From CAG-791 sp002390025 (GTDB lineage: Bacteria > Bacillota > Clostridia > Lachnospirales > Lachnospiraceae), in NCBI GenBank assembly GCA_946543465.1, contig CAMNLR010000071.1:1-14909 (forward strand): a stretch of 14,909 nucleotides of DNA. The letters run 5' to 3'. Position numbers and translations under genes: made by a program. Below the pieces are notes generated by a model, which had not been told where the DNA came from, made no database searches, and saw only the letters and a program-made list of their open reading frames with translations. Below, in pieces: positions 1 through 6,404 of this stretch (position 1 is its first letter; every line of letters starts with the position of its first letter).

Positions 1-59
1 TGTTTTTTCACTAGGATAAGTATATCAGTTATTGGCAATATATGGTAGGTTGTTCACTT

Positions 60-2933
60 TTACACTTTGAGAACTTTTAACTGTCCAGTATTTAAGTTGA
101 TCAGGAATATATCTGTCAGTTTATCATCGAAATATTTGACGCCCTCACGGAATTCCGGAGACACAGTTTCTGTAAAATATCCGAATGCTGCCATGATCTG
201 ATTTGTATTGTACTGACAGTGCAGATCCAAGGGGCAGGTAAAGGGATACTCGTTAATGCCGGAGACAAAATCGACATGTGTCCGGTTATATCGCAGAATC
301 TGAAGAACCTCATCCTTAACAAAGTCTTCATGCAGGACGGAATCGATACCTGCGTCGATGTCAGTAAAGCCCATCTTGGCTGGATGCTTTTTGTAAAATG
401 TATAATACAGCATGTTCCGCATCAGAGTCTCTGATTCTGAGCAGGGCTGGTGGTCACCGTTGATATAGCGGATCCAATAGTCCAAGAGACGGGTAGAATT
501 CACATGAAAGAGACCAGTCAGCATACTGTAGATCTTGTCATCCACATCGCGATAGCTGTCAATCAGTCCTGCCCATTTTTTCAGGCGATATAAAGAACGT
601 GCGCCGCTGTTTTGGTAGAAATCATAGAGGGAAAGATTGTATTCTGTAAGGAAATTATCCAAATTCAGAGGCAAACCAGTATCTTCCTCAAATGTACGGA
701 CATGGTCGATCAGTACATTCTTCGAGTTATCTGTCTGTTTAAGATTCTCAAGGATATATTCCTTGGCGTACTTTTCCAGTTCTATATAGCAACCCCGGGG
801 AAGGTTGGAAAATCCGTCTTCGATCTGCTTGCGCAGGGATTTTCGTCCTTTACCAACCATGGACTCGAACTTCATGGCAAAGTTGTATTTCTTGTTTGCC
901 TGTCCGATGAAGTCCAAAACAGTCAGGCAGTCTTTGCCGGGGCTCAGTCGCAGGCCACGGCCCAGCTGCTGTAGAAAGACTGTGGCACTCTCTGTGGGAC
1001 GCAAAAACAGGACCGTATTGACCTGGGGGATATCTACACCTTCGTTGTACAGGTCAACGACAAAGATAAACTTAATCTTTCCATCGACCAAATCCTGCTT
1101 TGCATCATCTCTGATATCATCAATACTCTTTGCTGAAAGAGAGATAGAAGGTACGCCATTTCTGTTGAAGTACATAGCCATGTAATCAGCATGGGCAACG
1201 CTGACACAAAAGCCAAGGCCCTTCACCTCGTCCATATCGGCGACGTATTTCTTGACGCTCTCAAGCACAAGAGAGCACCTCTTGAGATCTGCAGTATAGA
1301 TTTTTTCCAATTCGCTGGTATCGTATCTGCCGCGCGTCCATTTTAACTTCCGGTAGTCGACCTCGTCGGTGATTCCAAAATATTGGAAGGTGCTGAGCAG
1401 ATTGCGGTCAATTGCCTCTCCGAGGAGCATCTTCGAGGCAGTTCTGCCATTGAAATATTTCAGGATATCCTTGCCGTCCATGCGGTCTGGCGTAGCCGTC
1501 AGTCCAAGCAGAATCTTCGGCTGGTAATAGGAAAACAGTTCCTGATAGGAGTTGGCGGCAGCATGGTGGAATTCATCTACACAGATGTAATCATAGTAAT
1601 CCTGTGTCGTCCACTGGGCCAGTTTTGCAGAATTGAAGGACTGGATGCTGATAAAAAGATGTTCAATATCTGTCGGTTTTCTGCCATCCACGTAGAGTTC
1701 ACCGAAGTTGAAGTCGTTCAAGATCTCCTGGAATGTCTGAATGCTCTGCTCTAGAATCTCTTTTCTGTGAGCAACAAACAAAAGCCTTGCCCGAGGATTC
1801 GCTTTTTTGAACCTTTTGTAATCAAAAGCCGCTATAACAGTTTTTCCAACACCAGTCGCAGCGACGACAAGATTATTGTAGTGACCGTGTACTTCTCTCT
1901 CTGCTTGCAGATTGTCTAAGATTTCCTGCTGATAGGCATAGGGACGAAACTCGAGCTGCAGATGCCTCTGATTATTCCTTTCGAACAAAGGCTTTGACAG
2001 TTCATCCTGCAGCTTTTTACGGCAAGCCTCATCGCTGGGATCAAATGTCTCAAAAGTGTCATCATTCCAGTAGCTTTCAAAGGAAACCGAAAACTTTTTG
2101 ACGATGTCAAATGATTCCTTCTCTGTCACCTTGACATTCCACTCAAGACCGCCGGTCAGTGCGGGGTTAGACAAGTTGGAAGAGCCAATGTATGCAGTAG
2201 AAAAGCCCGTATCTCTTTTAAAAAGATAAGACTTTGCATGCATACGCGCATGATTAGTTTCATAATTGATTTTGACAGTGGTATTCGGAAGTTCGGCAAG
2301 CGTCATAATTGCCTTATAATCAGTTGCCTGCGTATATGTTGTAGCGATGACACGGAGACGGGCATTTGATCTTCTTGTAAATGCCTCTAATTCCGGCAGG
2401 AGCGGCCGGATCGCACTCCATTTGATAAAAGATACGAGCAGATCGACCTGGTCAGAAGACAAGATTTCTCTTTTCAACTCAGAGAGCATACTGGGTTCAT
2501 TTTTCGAACCGGTAAATAAAGCATTCTCTACGATCGATGTTTCAGGACGGACAACTTTCTGATTAATCTTCCCGGCTATCGCGCGTGCAGAATTGAGCTT
2601 TTGATACAGGGACATCAAAATCTCACCTTTTTCAAGGATCTGATTGTCCTCAAAATCAGGCTCTTTCGTGTGTATGGCTACTTCTGTAACAATGTCATTG
2701 CACAGTTTGATCTGTGCGATCAGAGAATCCCTTTCCTTACTTGAAGGGTAACTATCACGAATATAATGTAGCCCCTGCTGAATGACATAGGATATATAAA
2801 TGGTCAGAATACGCCTGGCATCATCCGCATCCAATGATTCCAACTGTATATCATATTGTTCGGGATTAAGTTTTGATAATTCTGTACTGATTCGGGTATT
2901 GACGATTTGTTCGTAGATTCCGGAAGATAACAT
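60..2933 (-). CDS. PLD-domain superfamily 2 helicase, DUF3427-type, probably C-terminally truncated
   Basis: A 957-residue protein. An N-terminal helical region (about 1-130) is followed by a phospholipase D-like nuclease domain with HAK at 232-234 and a GSSNLSNPA segment near 250-258. The helicase core follows: Walker A AATGVGKT near 358-365, DEFH at 453-456, TAT at 479-481, and motif VI QQLGRGLR near 655-662. The last 250 residues resemble the linker and start of DUF3427. Family members normally continue past the NLN segment into a further conserved stretch, but here the protein ends about 12 residues later (LKV then TAA), so I infer a truncated or degraded C-terminus. The start is supported by ACAGGAGC seven bases upstream. 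Such proteins are predicted ATP-dependent nucleic-acid translocases with an attached nuclease and often occur in defence or mobile islands (family knowledge). Its substrate is unknown. Confidence 0.88.
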   Translation of the reverse strand: MLSSGIYEQIVNTRISTELSKLNPEQYDIQLESLDADDARRILTIYISYVIQQGLHYIRDSYPSSKERDSLIAQIKLCNDIVTEVAIHTKEPDFEDNQILEKGEILMSLYQKLNSARAIAGKINQKVVRPETSIVENALFTGSKNEPSMLSELKREILSSDQVDLLVSFIKWSAIRPLLPELEAFTRRSNARLRVIATTYTQATDYKAIMTLAELPNTTVKINYETNHARMHAKSYLFKRDTGFSTAYIGSSNLSNPALTGGLEWNVKVTEKESFDIVKKFSVSFESYWNDDTFETFDPSDEACRKKLQDELSKPLFERNNQRHLQLEFRPYAYQQEILDNLQAEREVHGHYNNLVVAATGVGKTVIAAFDYKRFKKANPRARLLFVAHRKEILEQSIQTFQEILNDFNFGELYVDGRKPTDIEHLFISIQSFNSAKLAQWTTQDYYDYICVDEFHHAAANSYQELFSYYQPKILLGLTATPDRMDGKDILKYFNGRTASKMLLGEAIDRNLLSTFQYFGITDEVDYRKLKWTRGRYDTSELEKIYTADLKRCSLVLESVKKYVADMDEVKGLGFCVSVAHADYMAMYFNRNGVPSISLSAKSIDDIRDDAKQDLVDGKIKFIFVVDLYNEGVDIPQVNTVLFLRPTESATVFLQQLGRGLRLSPGKDCLTVLDFIGQANKKYNFAMKFESMVGKGRKSLRKQIEDGFSNLPRGCYIELEKYAKEYILENLKQTDNSKNVLIDHVRTFEEDTGLPLNLDNFLTEYNLSLYDFYQNSGARSLYRLKKWAGLIDSYRDVDDKIYSMLTGLFHVNSTRLLDYWIRYINGDHQPCSESETLMRNMLYYTFYKKHPAKMGFTDIDAGIDSVLHEDFVKDEVLQILRYNRTHVDFVSGINEYPFTCPLDLHCQYNTNQIMAAFGYFTETVSPEFREGVKYFDDKLTDIFLINLNTGQLKVLKV

Positions 2934-3032
2934 AAGAAGCTCCTGTAGATAGTTAATCCGTAATAATTATTGTTCTAAGTCAGGTAAGTCTGTACGTATA
3001 TTTAAGATAAGTTTGTTTAAACGAAATCAATT

Positions 3033-3056
3033 AGATATGATATCTTATTTATTATA
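3033..3056 (-). promoter_or_regulatory. Candidate promoter region for the helicase gene
   Basis: On the minus strand a perfect TATAAT lies at 3051-3056, about 117 bases before the helicase start. No convincing -35 box is seen at the usual distance. Just downstream in the transcript is a small palindrome, AGATAT-G-ATATCT (3033-3045), that could bind a regulator. The assignment is tentative. Confidence 0.3.
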
Positions 3057-3113
3057 CTCCCTATTCATGCAGTATGAAAAGATCTGTTTATTTTGAAAAA
3101 TACAAGGCAAGCT

Positions 3114-3305
3114 CTACTCAGTCAAAACCCAGGCTAATCGCTCCCACCCGTCTTCTATACAAGCTTCCTCAAATCTGCGGAGATCCAGCCTCTCCAGGAA
3201 TCTGTCGACAGCCTCTTCCGTACTGTCAAGATCATTGTCTTCCAGAAGCTGCCGGATATCCTGCCGTGTCCAGGTGATCTGAGCGAATATTTCTTTATGA
3301 TTCAT
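3114..3305 (-). CDS. Small hypothetical protein, 63 aa
   Basis: A 63-residue acidic protein beginning MNHKEIFAQITWTRQDI and ending LAWVLTE. It is charged and predicted mostly helical, with no signal peptide or membrane segment. A purine-rich GGGGGTG ribosome binding site lies a few bases upstream of the ATG, and codon use looks genuine, so I take it as a real gene. It reads in the same direction as the helicase, 180 bases upstream of it, but a separate candidate promoter lies in the gap, so co-transcription is uncertain. I do not recognise the family and assign no function. Confidence 0.6.
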   Translation of the reverse strand: MNHKEIFAQITWTRQDIRQLLEDNDLDSTEEAVDRFLERLDLRRFEEACIEDGWERLAWVLTE

Positions 3306-3483
3306 AAAAACACCCCCTATTACGCTTCATCATATACTTCTCCTAGCATATTCTTTTTCTTATAATGCCCTATCACCTATCCCTAAAACCGGACAAAACC
3401 CGCAATCACATGTTCGATCGCGGCTATATACAATATTTTTGTAAATCCGGTTACTCTCTGTGACATTACTGTGATTAATCCTT

Positions 3484-3492
3484 TGTTATAAT
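3484..3492 (+). promoter_or_regulatory. Extended -10 promoter for the double-glycine peptide gene
   Basis: TGTTATAAT is a perfect extended -10 element (TG-n-TATAAT at 3487-3492). No good -35 box is seen at 17 bases; a GTGACA lies at 3460-3465 but is too far away. Transcription from here would give a leader of about 130 bases before the peptide gene at 3629. Confidence 0.55.
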
Positions 3493-3542
3493 GACCTCGT
3501 CAAATAAAAACAAAGCAATCAACCGCAGAGATGTGGGGGACC

Positions 3543-3571
3543 AAAAGGATAGTACTGTTACAAAAGGATAG
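3543..3571 (+). repeat. Two direct repeats in the peptide-gene leader
   Basis: AAAAGGATAG occurs at 3543-3552 and again at 3562-3571, each followed by a TTAC a few bases later. Starts are 19 bases apart, close to two helical turns. Paired direct repeats like this are typical binding sites for response regulators of peptide-production systems, but these lie downstream of the candidate -10 box, so they could equally act in RNA. No regulator gene is in the window. Confidence 0.4.
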
Positions 3572-3628
3572 AATTATTACAGACATTAGCTTTACAGATA
3601 TTCGAGAGAAATAAAGGAGATTAAGATC

Positions 3629-3946
3629 ATGATGAACGAATATAAGAAGATGAACAACGAAGAACTTACACAGGCTGTTGGCGGTATAGACGGCAAGGTC
3701 GGCCTGGACGAAGGACCCATGAGAACAGTACACGAACTGAAGACCGGATGGCTTGCACTCCGCTCCGATGCCTGTTATGACGCAAAGAACGAAATCGGAC
3801 AGCTTTACAATGGTGATTCCGTCCAGATCATGGGCAACGCCGCTATCGTCGACAATGACTTCGATCAGGCTCCCGTCACCTCTTATACATGGGTCTACTC
3901 AGACAGGCTCAAAAAGAGCGGCTGGGTAAACAGCAGATTCATCTGA
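3629..3946 (+). CDS. Double-glycine-leader secreted peptide with SH3-like mature domain
   Basis: A 105-residue precursor. Residues 1-19 form a leader of the double-glycine type: charged, with EELTQAVGG matching the EL-x-x-V-GG consensus, cleavage expected after G19. The mature 86 residues look like a bacterial SH3 fold, with GWLALRSD near 40-47, a GDSVQIMG strand in the middle and GWVNSRFI at the end, and one cysteine. AAAGGAG lies about nine bases upstream of ATG, and a perfect terminator follows, so it is a single-gene unit. Double-glycine leaders are removed by C39-peptidase ABC exporters (family knowledge); no such exporter or immunity gene is seen here. It could be a bacteriocin-like toxin, a signalling protein or a wall-binding secreted protein. 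Confidence 0.72.
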   Translation: MMNEYKKMNNEELTQAVGGIDGKVGLDEGPMRTVHELKTGWLALRSDACYDAKNEIGQLYNGDSVQIMGNAAIVDNDFDQAPVTSYTWVYSDRLKKSGWVNSRFI

Positions 3947-4017
3947 TGCAATATTGATCGTATCGTGCCGGATTTTCAATCGGAAACCGAGCATTCATTT
4001 AATAACAGAGAACATGC

Positions 4018-4066
4018 GAACGAGCCAAAGGGATGTTGATATGCTTTCCTTTGGCTCGTTCTTTTT
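4018..4066 (+). terminator. Strong intrinsic terminator after the peptide gene
   Basis: Perfect 14-base arms, GAACGAGCCAAAGG at 4018-4031 and its complement at 4048-4061, enclose a 16-base loop and are followed at once by TTTTT. It lies 71 bases after the stop codon of the double-glycine peptide gene. Confidence 0.9.
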
Positions 4067-4154
4067 CGGAAATTGATCAAAAATAGTCGGATTAAAGATA
4101 GTTCATCTGTATGTATTGATTCCTTACTTTCGATTTTATATAATACTGTTATCC

Positions 4155-4470
4155 AGTCGAGGCAGCCATCGACTATGCACTCGATTCCATGCCTGACGAC
4201 TCCATGATTAAACCATTCATCAGCACTAACAGAGCGGAGGTTAAAAGAATGTTTATCACAGAATATGACGAAGCCGCTACAATGGAGAAATTTAAAAAAG
4301 AGTTCCTGGCTCAAGGGCATTCAGAAGGCCTTTCACAAGGTGACCGTCAGAGAAAGGAAAGCGTCGCCAGGGGCATGTATGAGGAAGGTATGAATCCGGA
4401 TATAATCGCTCGTGTGCTGAAAACCACAGTAGAGGATGTCGAAGTAATCCTCGGACTGAAGAAAGCCTGA
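4155..4470 (+). pseudogene. 3' remnant of an Rpn-family (PD-(D/E)XK) nuclease/transposase gene
   Basis: The readable frame carries EAAIDYALDSMPDDSMIKPF, then NRAEVKRMFITEYDEAATM, a lysine/glutamate and glycine-rich tail (KEFLAQGHSEGLSQGD) and a terminal helical hairpin ending LGLKKA. This matches my recollection of the C-terminal part of Rpn recombination-promoting nuclease/putative transposase proteins, including the repeated EG helical tail. The nuclease domain that should precede it is absent: the same frame meets TAA near 4146. An ATG at 4249 has AGCGGAGG upstream and could still initiate a short peptide, so a translated fragment is possible. I treat it as a 5'-truncated remnant of a mobile-type gene. 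It supports the view that the region has been rearranged. Confidence 0.7.
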
Positions 4471-4488
4471 ACTAAATGTTGTTTCAGA

Positions 4489-4530
4489 GAAGAAAACCGC
4501 CGCACTGACGCTATATGTCCAGTACGGCGG
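4489..4530 (-). terminator. Intrinsic terminator, repeat family copy 1 (downstream of 78-aa gene 1)
   Basis: Read on the minus strand, CCGCCGTACTG (4520-4530) pairs with CAGTGCGGCGG (4497-4507) with one G-U wobble, followed by TTTTCTTC. It lies 100 bases beyond the stop of the gene at 4630-4866. The same stem recurs at 5369-5401 and 8347-8380. Confidence 0.8.
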
Positions 4531-4591
4531 CCTCTTGGCGTATATGTATTTATAAATAGGGGGGTACTCCTCTAGGGGAGGCAATTCAGTT

Positions 4592-4620
4592 GGGACACGA
4601 GGGACGGTTCTGACTGTCCC
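4592..4620. repeat. GGGAC-rich interspersed repeat, copy 1
   Basis: GGGACACGAGGGACGGTTC followed by TGACTGTCCC. The inner GGGACGG and CTGTCCC can pair, and TTTTT follows at 4622-4626 on the plus strand. Related pieces are at 8501-8523 and 14802-14830. I recall very similar GGGACACG..GGGACGGTTC motifs recurring between genes in clostridial genomes; I could not check this. It lies ten bases beyond the stop of the first 78-aa gene. Confidence 0.6.
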
Positions 4621-4629
4621 ATTTTTCTA

Positions 4630-4866
4630 TTATGCAGCCATCTTCTTCAGGAAGTTCAACATGATCATCTCGTCCTCGTAGGAAGTGGTGAAGATCCCGA
4701 GCTGATCATCGTGGTCCTCTGCCAGCTTGATGATTCCTTCGATGTACTCTTCCTCATCCATCATGTTGAACGCTTCATCGTTGGGGCCCATCAGCCATAC
4801 AGGATTTGTGCATTTGTTCAGTGCTGCGTTGAGTTCTTTGAGTTCATTTGCTGTTCTGATCTTCAT
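4630..4866 (-). CDS. 78-aa paralogous small protein, copy 1
   Basis: 78 residues, acidic, soluble, no signal peptide or membrane segment. It starts MKIRTANELKELNAALNKC and ends FLKKMAA. Features shared with the copies at 5841-6077 and 8534-8770 are cysteine 19 after an N-A-A-L-type helix, VWLMGPND (23-30), NM at 34-35, an acidic centre, IFT (58-60), EDEM (64-67) and a terminal AA. By manual alignment it is about 67% identical to the 8534 copy and about 40% to the 5841 copy, without gaps. CAGGAGGT lies about ten bases upstream of ATG. It resembles small proteins of Lachnospiraceae that databases sometimes label 'polya polymerase', a label with no support here; that link is from memory. Function unknown. 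Confidence 0.78.
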   Translation of the reverse strand: MKIRTANELKELNAALNKCTNPVWLMGPNDEAFNMMDEEEYIEGIIKLAEDHDDQLGIFTTSYEDEMIMLNFLKKMAA

Positions 4867-5181
4867 AATATATAAACCTCCTGCCGGTTAAACGGCTCAT
4901 CATCCGCTTGTTTCCTTTCTCTTTTTTAATCTTTTCTCATTTTCTTTCGGATGATTTTGAATGGTAGTTATTGTTTTTGTATGATTTTATTTGATCAGGT
5001 TGTTTCCCTTGATCTGTGTATATACTACCATTGGAGGTCTGTCCGGAAAATATCATTCGGGACAGGTTTGATAAAGATTTGGACTAGTATAAACCGCCTC
5101 TTTTAGGTCTTTTTTGTCATTTCATGTCCAAAAAGCCGAGATTCTTGAAAGTTTCGGGAACCAGAATGGTAAAATCGGGAC
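4867..5181 (-). promoter_or_regulatory. Repeated upstream regulatory module of 78-aa gene 1
   Basis: About 310 bases that match the region upstream of the 8534-8770 gene nearly throughout. From the gene outward: ribosome binding site; GCCG..CGGC hairpin directly against it; a pyrimidine-rich (plus-strand) stretch; inverted repeat ATGGTAGT (4961-4968) / ACTACCAT (5024-5031); core GATCAGG (4993-4999) facing CCTTGATC (5007-5014); CTGTCC..GGGACAG hairpin near 5038-5068; and a 76-base block at 5106-5181 also found at 8004-8078 and 9012-9087. The promoter should lie inside it, but I cannot place its boxes with confidence. Confidence 0.6.
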
Positions 5182-5311
5182 AATACAAGTGACCTATAAA
5201 TGACCAAGGTGGGTTCTAATCAGAACCGGGCTCGGGATCAGGCACACTTGAGCGCATCAGGTCCTGTCAGATGCTTTCGATGTCATCAGAACTATCTCTT
5301 ACCGCCGGCAT
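5182..5311. other. Intergenic stretch, no gene seen
   Basis: No supportable coding region. It holds a small perfect hairpin, GGTTCT (5212-5217) / AGAACC (5222-5227), without a T tract. The rest is unassigned; it may be decayed coding sequence. Confidence 0.5.
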
Positions 5312-5353
5312 AGGCAAACGAGCTAAATGGGACACTATTTAGCTCGTTTGCCT
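5312..5353. repeat. Perfect 17-bp inverted repeat with GGGACACT loop
   Basis: AGGCAAACGAGCTAAAT (5312-5328) is exactly complementary to 5337-5353, with an 8-base loop GGGACACT. No T tract follows on either strand, so it is not a standard terminator. It shares AACGAGCYAAA with the terminator stem at 4018-4061, and the loop resembles the GGGAC repeat. Confidence 0.8.
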
Positions 5354-5360
5354 GCGACAC

Positions 5361-5401
5361 AAAGAAAGCCGCCGCACTGACACTTATGTCCAGTACGACG
5401 G
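5361..5401 (-). terminator. Intrinsic terminator, repeat family copy 2 (after the C39 remnant)
   Basis: On the minus strand CCGTCGTACTG (5391-5401) pairs with CAGTGCGGCGG (5369-5379) using two G-U wobbles, followed by CTTTCTTTG. It is 34 bases beyond the stop of the C39-like remnant and clearly homologous to the terminators at 4489-4530 and 8341-8380. Confidence 0.7.
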
Positions 5402-5435
5402 CCTCATATGCAGCAGATGAGATGATTATTGTATT

Positions 5436-5831
5436 TTACGGCTCAGCAACGACAAAAGGCTGCACATAGGGGTCATGTGTTTCCCCGCCGGACCCTTCCC
5501 GCCACATGTAATAAAAGCGGCCGAGAGGGACGGTATAACAGCCATCCTGATAGTGGTCTGTTGTATCATAGGGATCTGCCATGATAAGAACATCATCGTT
5601 GGGATCATCAGTGCCAATCGTATCAAGGCCGATGATGACCTGCCAGTGGCCGCCCCAATCCATCCAATCCACCATGACCGGCGTACCCTTGTCCAGAGTC
5701 TTCAGAAGAAATGTTTCAAAATCGTCCAGGGACTCAAAATACCGGTTGGTGTCTGCGTGTGAGGTAGTCTTCCATCCGATGGAGTCAAAAAACCTGGCTA
5801 TATTTTCAACAGGTGTTCTGATTGCGAACAT
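5436..5831 (-). pseudogene. C39-like (papain-like) peptidase remnant lacking its catalytic-cysteine half
   Basis: 131 readable residues. GGHWQVIIGLDT carries the expected catalytic histidine, and DDVLIMADPYDTTDHYQDG the expected aspartate/asparagine region; the end is FYYMWREG then PFVVAEP. Family members have a further 50-70 N-terminal residues with a Q-x-x-x-CG-type cysteine motif; here the sequence begins at FAIRTPVENIARFF and has no such cysteine. The ATG has no ribosome binding site (the bases before it read ATACCTCC). It is in the same frame as the preceding 78-aa gene, separated only by TAA TAT ACC TCC. I infer a 5'-truncated gene, possibly decapitated by arrival of the 78-aa cassette. 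Expression by re-initiation or readthrough is not excluded. Confidence 0.65.
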
Positions 5832-5840
5832 GGAGGTATA

Positions 5841-6077
5841 TTATGCTGCCCTGTTCAGGAGATATCTCATCATGATCATCTCGTCTTCGAGATCGCAGGT
5901 GAAGATCTCCATCTGATGGCTGAAATCTCTGGCCCATCTGAGCATCCCGATCCTGTTCTGTTCCTCAGACTTCATATTGTACTGGGTACCATCGGAAGAG
6001 ACGAGGAAAACAGGCATCCTGCATTTGCTGATCGCTTCGTTGAAATTCCTTACATCGTTCTGTGTCCTTGTTGTCAT
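5841..6077 (-). CDS. 78-aa paralogous small protein, copy 2 (diverged)
   Basis: An upstream ATG at 6209 would add 44 residues, but ATG at 6077 is preceded by AGGAGGA and gives exactly the 78 residues of the paralogues, so I choose it. It begins MTTRTQNDVRNFNEAISKC and ends RYLLNRAA. Cysteine 19, NM at 34-35, IFT at 58-60, EDEM at 64-67 and terminal AA are conserved, while the GPND segment and the acidic centre have changed (SSDG; RIGMLRWARDF). It is about 40% identical to copy 1. A second cysteine is at 61. It is followed nine bases later by the C39-like remnant in the same frame. The divergence suggests an older duplicate or different specificity. Function unknown. Confidence 0.75.
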   Translation of the reverse strand: MTTRTQNDVRNFNEAISKCRMPVFLVSSDGTQYNMKSEEQNRIGMLRWARDFSHQMEIFTCDLEDEMIMMRYLLNRAA

Positions 6078-6330
6078 GGTCGCTTCCTCCTTTTTTGATT
6101 TCCTTAGCGGATAATTGTTATATTTTTTATGATCGTCTGTCTGACTGGTCTTTTGTTTTCTCTGATCAGGTTTTCCCTTGATCTGAGTATATAGTACCAT
6201 TCGGAGCACATGGAAATAAGGTGGCTTTAGGACAGGATTTATAAAGAATTGGACCTATGATATGGGTGATTTCTGGTATTTTTGAGCAATATTCTAGAAG
6301 TTTACACATTTTTCAGCATTTTATTAGCAG
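6078..6330 (-). promoter_or_regulatory. Degenerate copy of the upstream module (78-aa gene 2)
   Basis: The GATCAGG / CCTTGATC core followed by TGAGTATATAGTACCAT is kept at 6164-6200. GGACAGG near 6229-6236 and ATAAAGAATTGGAC near 6240-6254 match copy 1. Beyond 6253 a GACCT...GGGT segment and ATATTCTAGAAGTTT look like a decayed form of the 76-base block seen at 5106 and 9012. The ATGGTAGT half of the inverted repeat is not evident. From 6330 to 6404 I see only AGAGACAG repeats resembling decayed GGGAC repeats. Confidence 0.45.
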
Positions 6331-6404
6331 GATATGGACCAAATCAAGAGACAGGGAACGAGAGACAGAGGACAGTCTGGAACACCAGGGTCCCATGAAA
6401 GGAT

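Noticed and set aside
6078..6209. 44-codon N-terminal extension of 78-aa copy 2
   Set aside because: The internal ATG at 6077 has AGGAGGA upstream and gives exactly the paralogue length.
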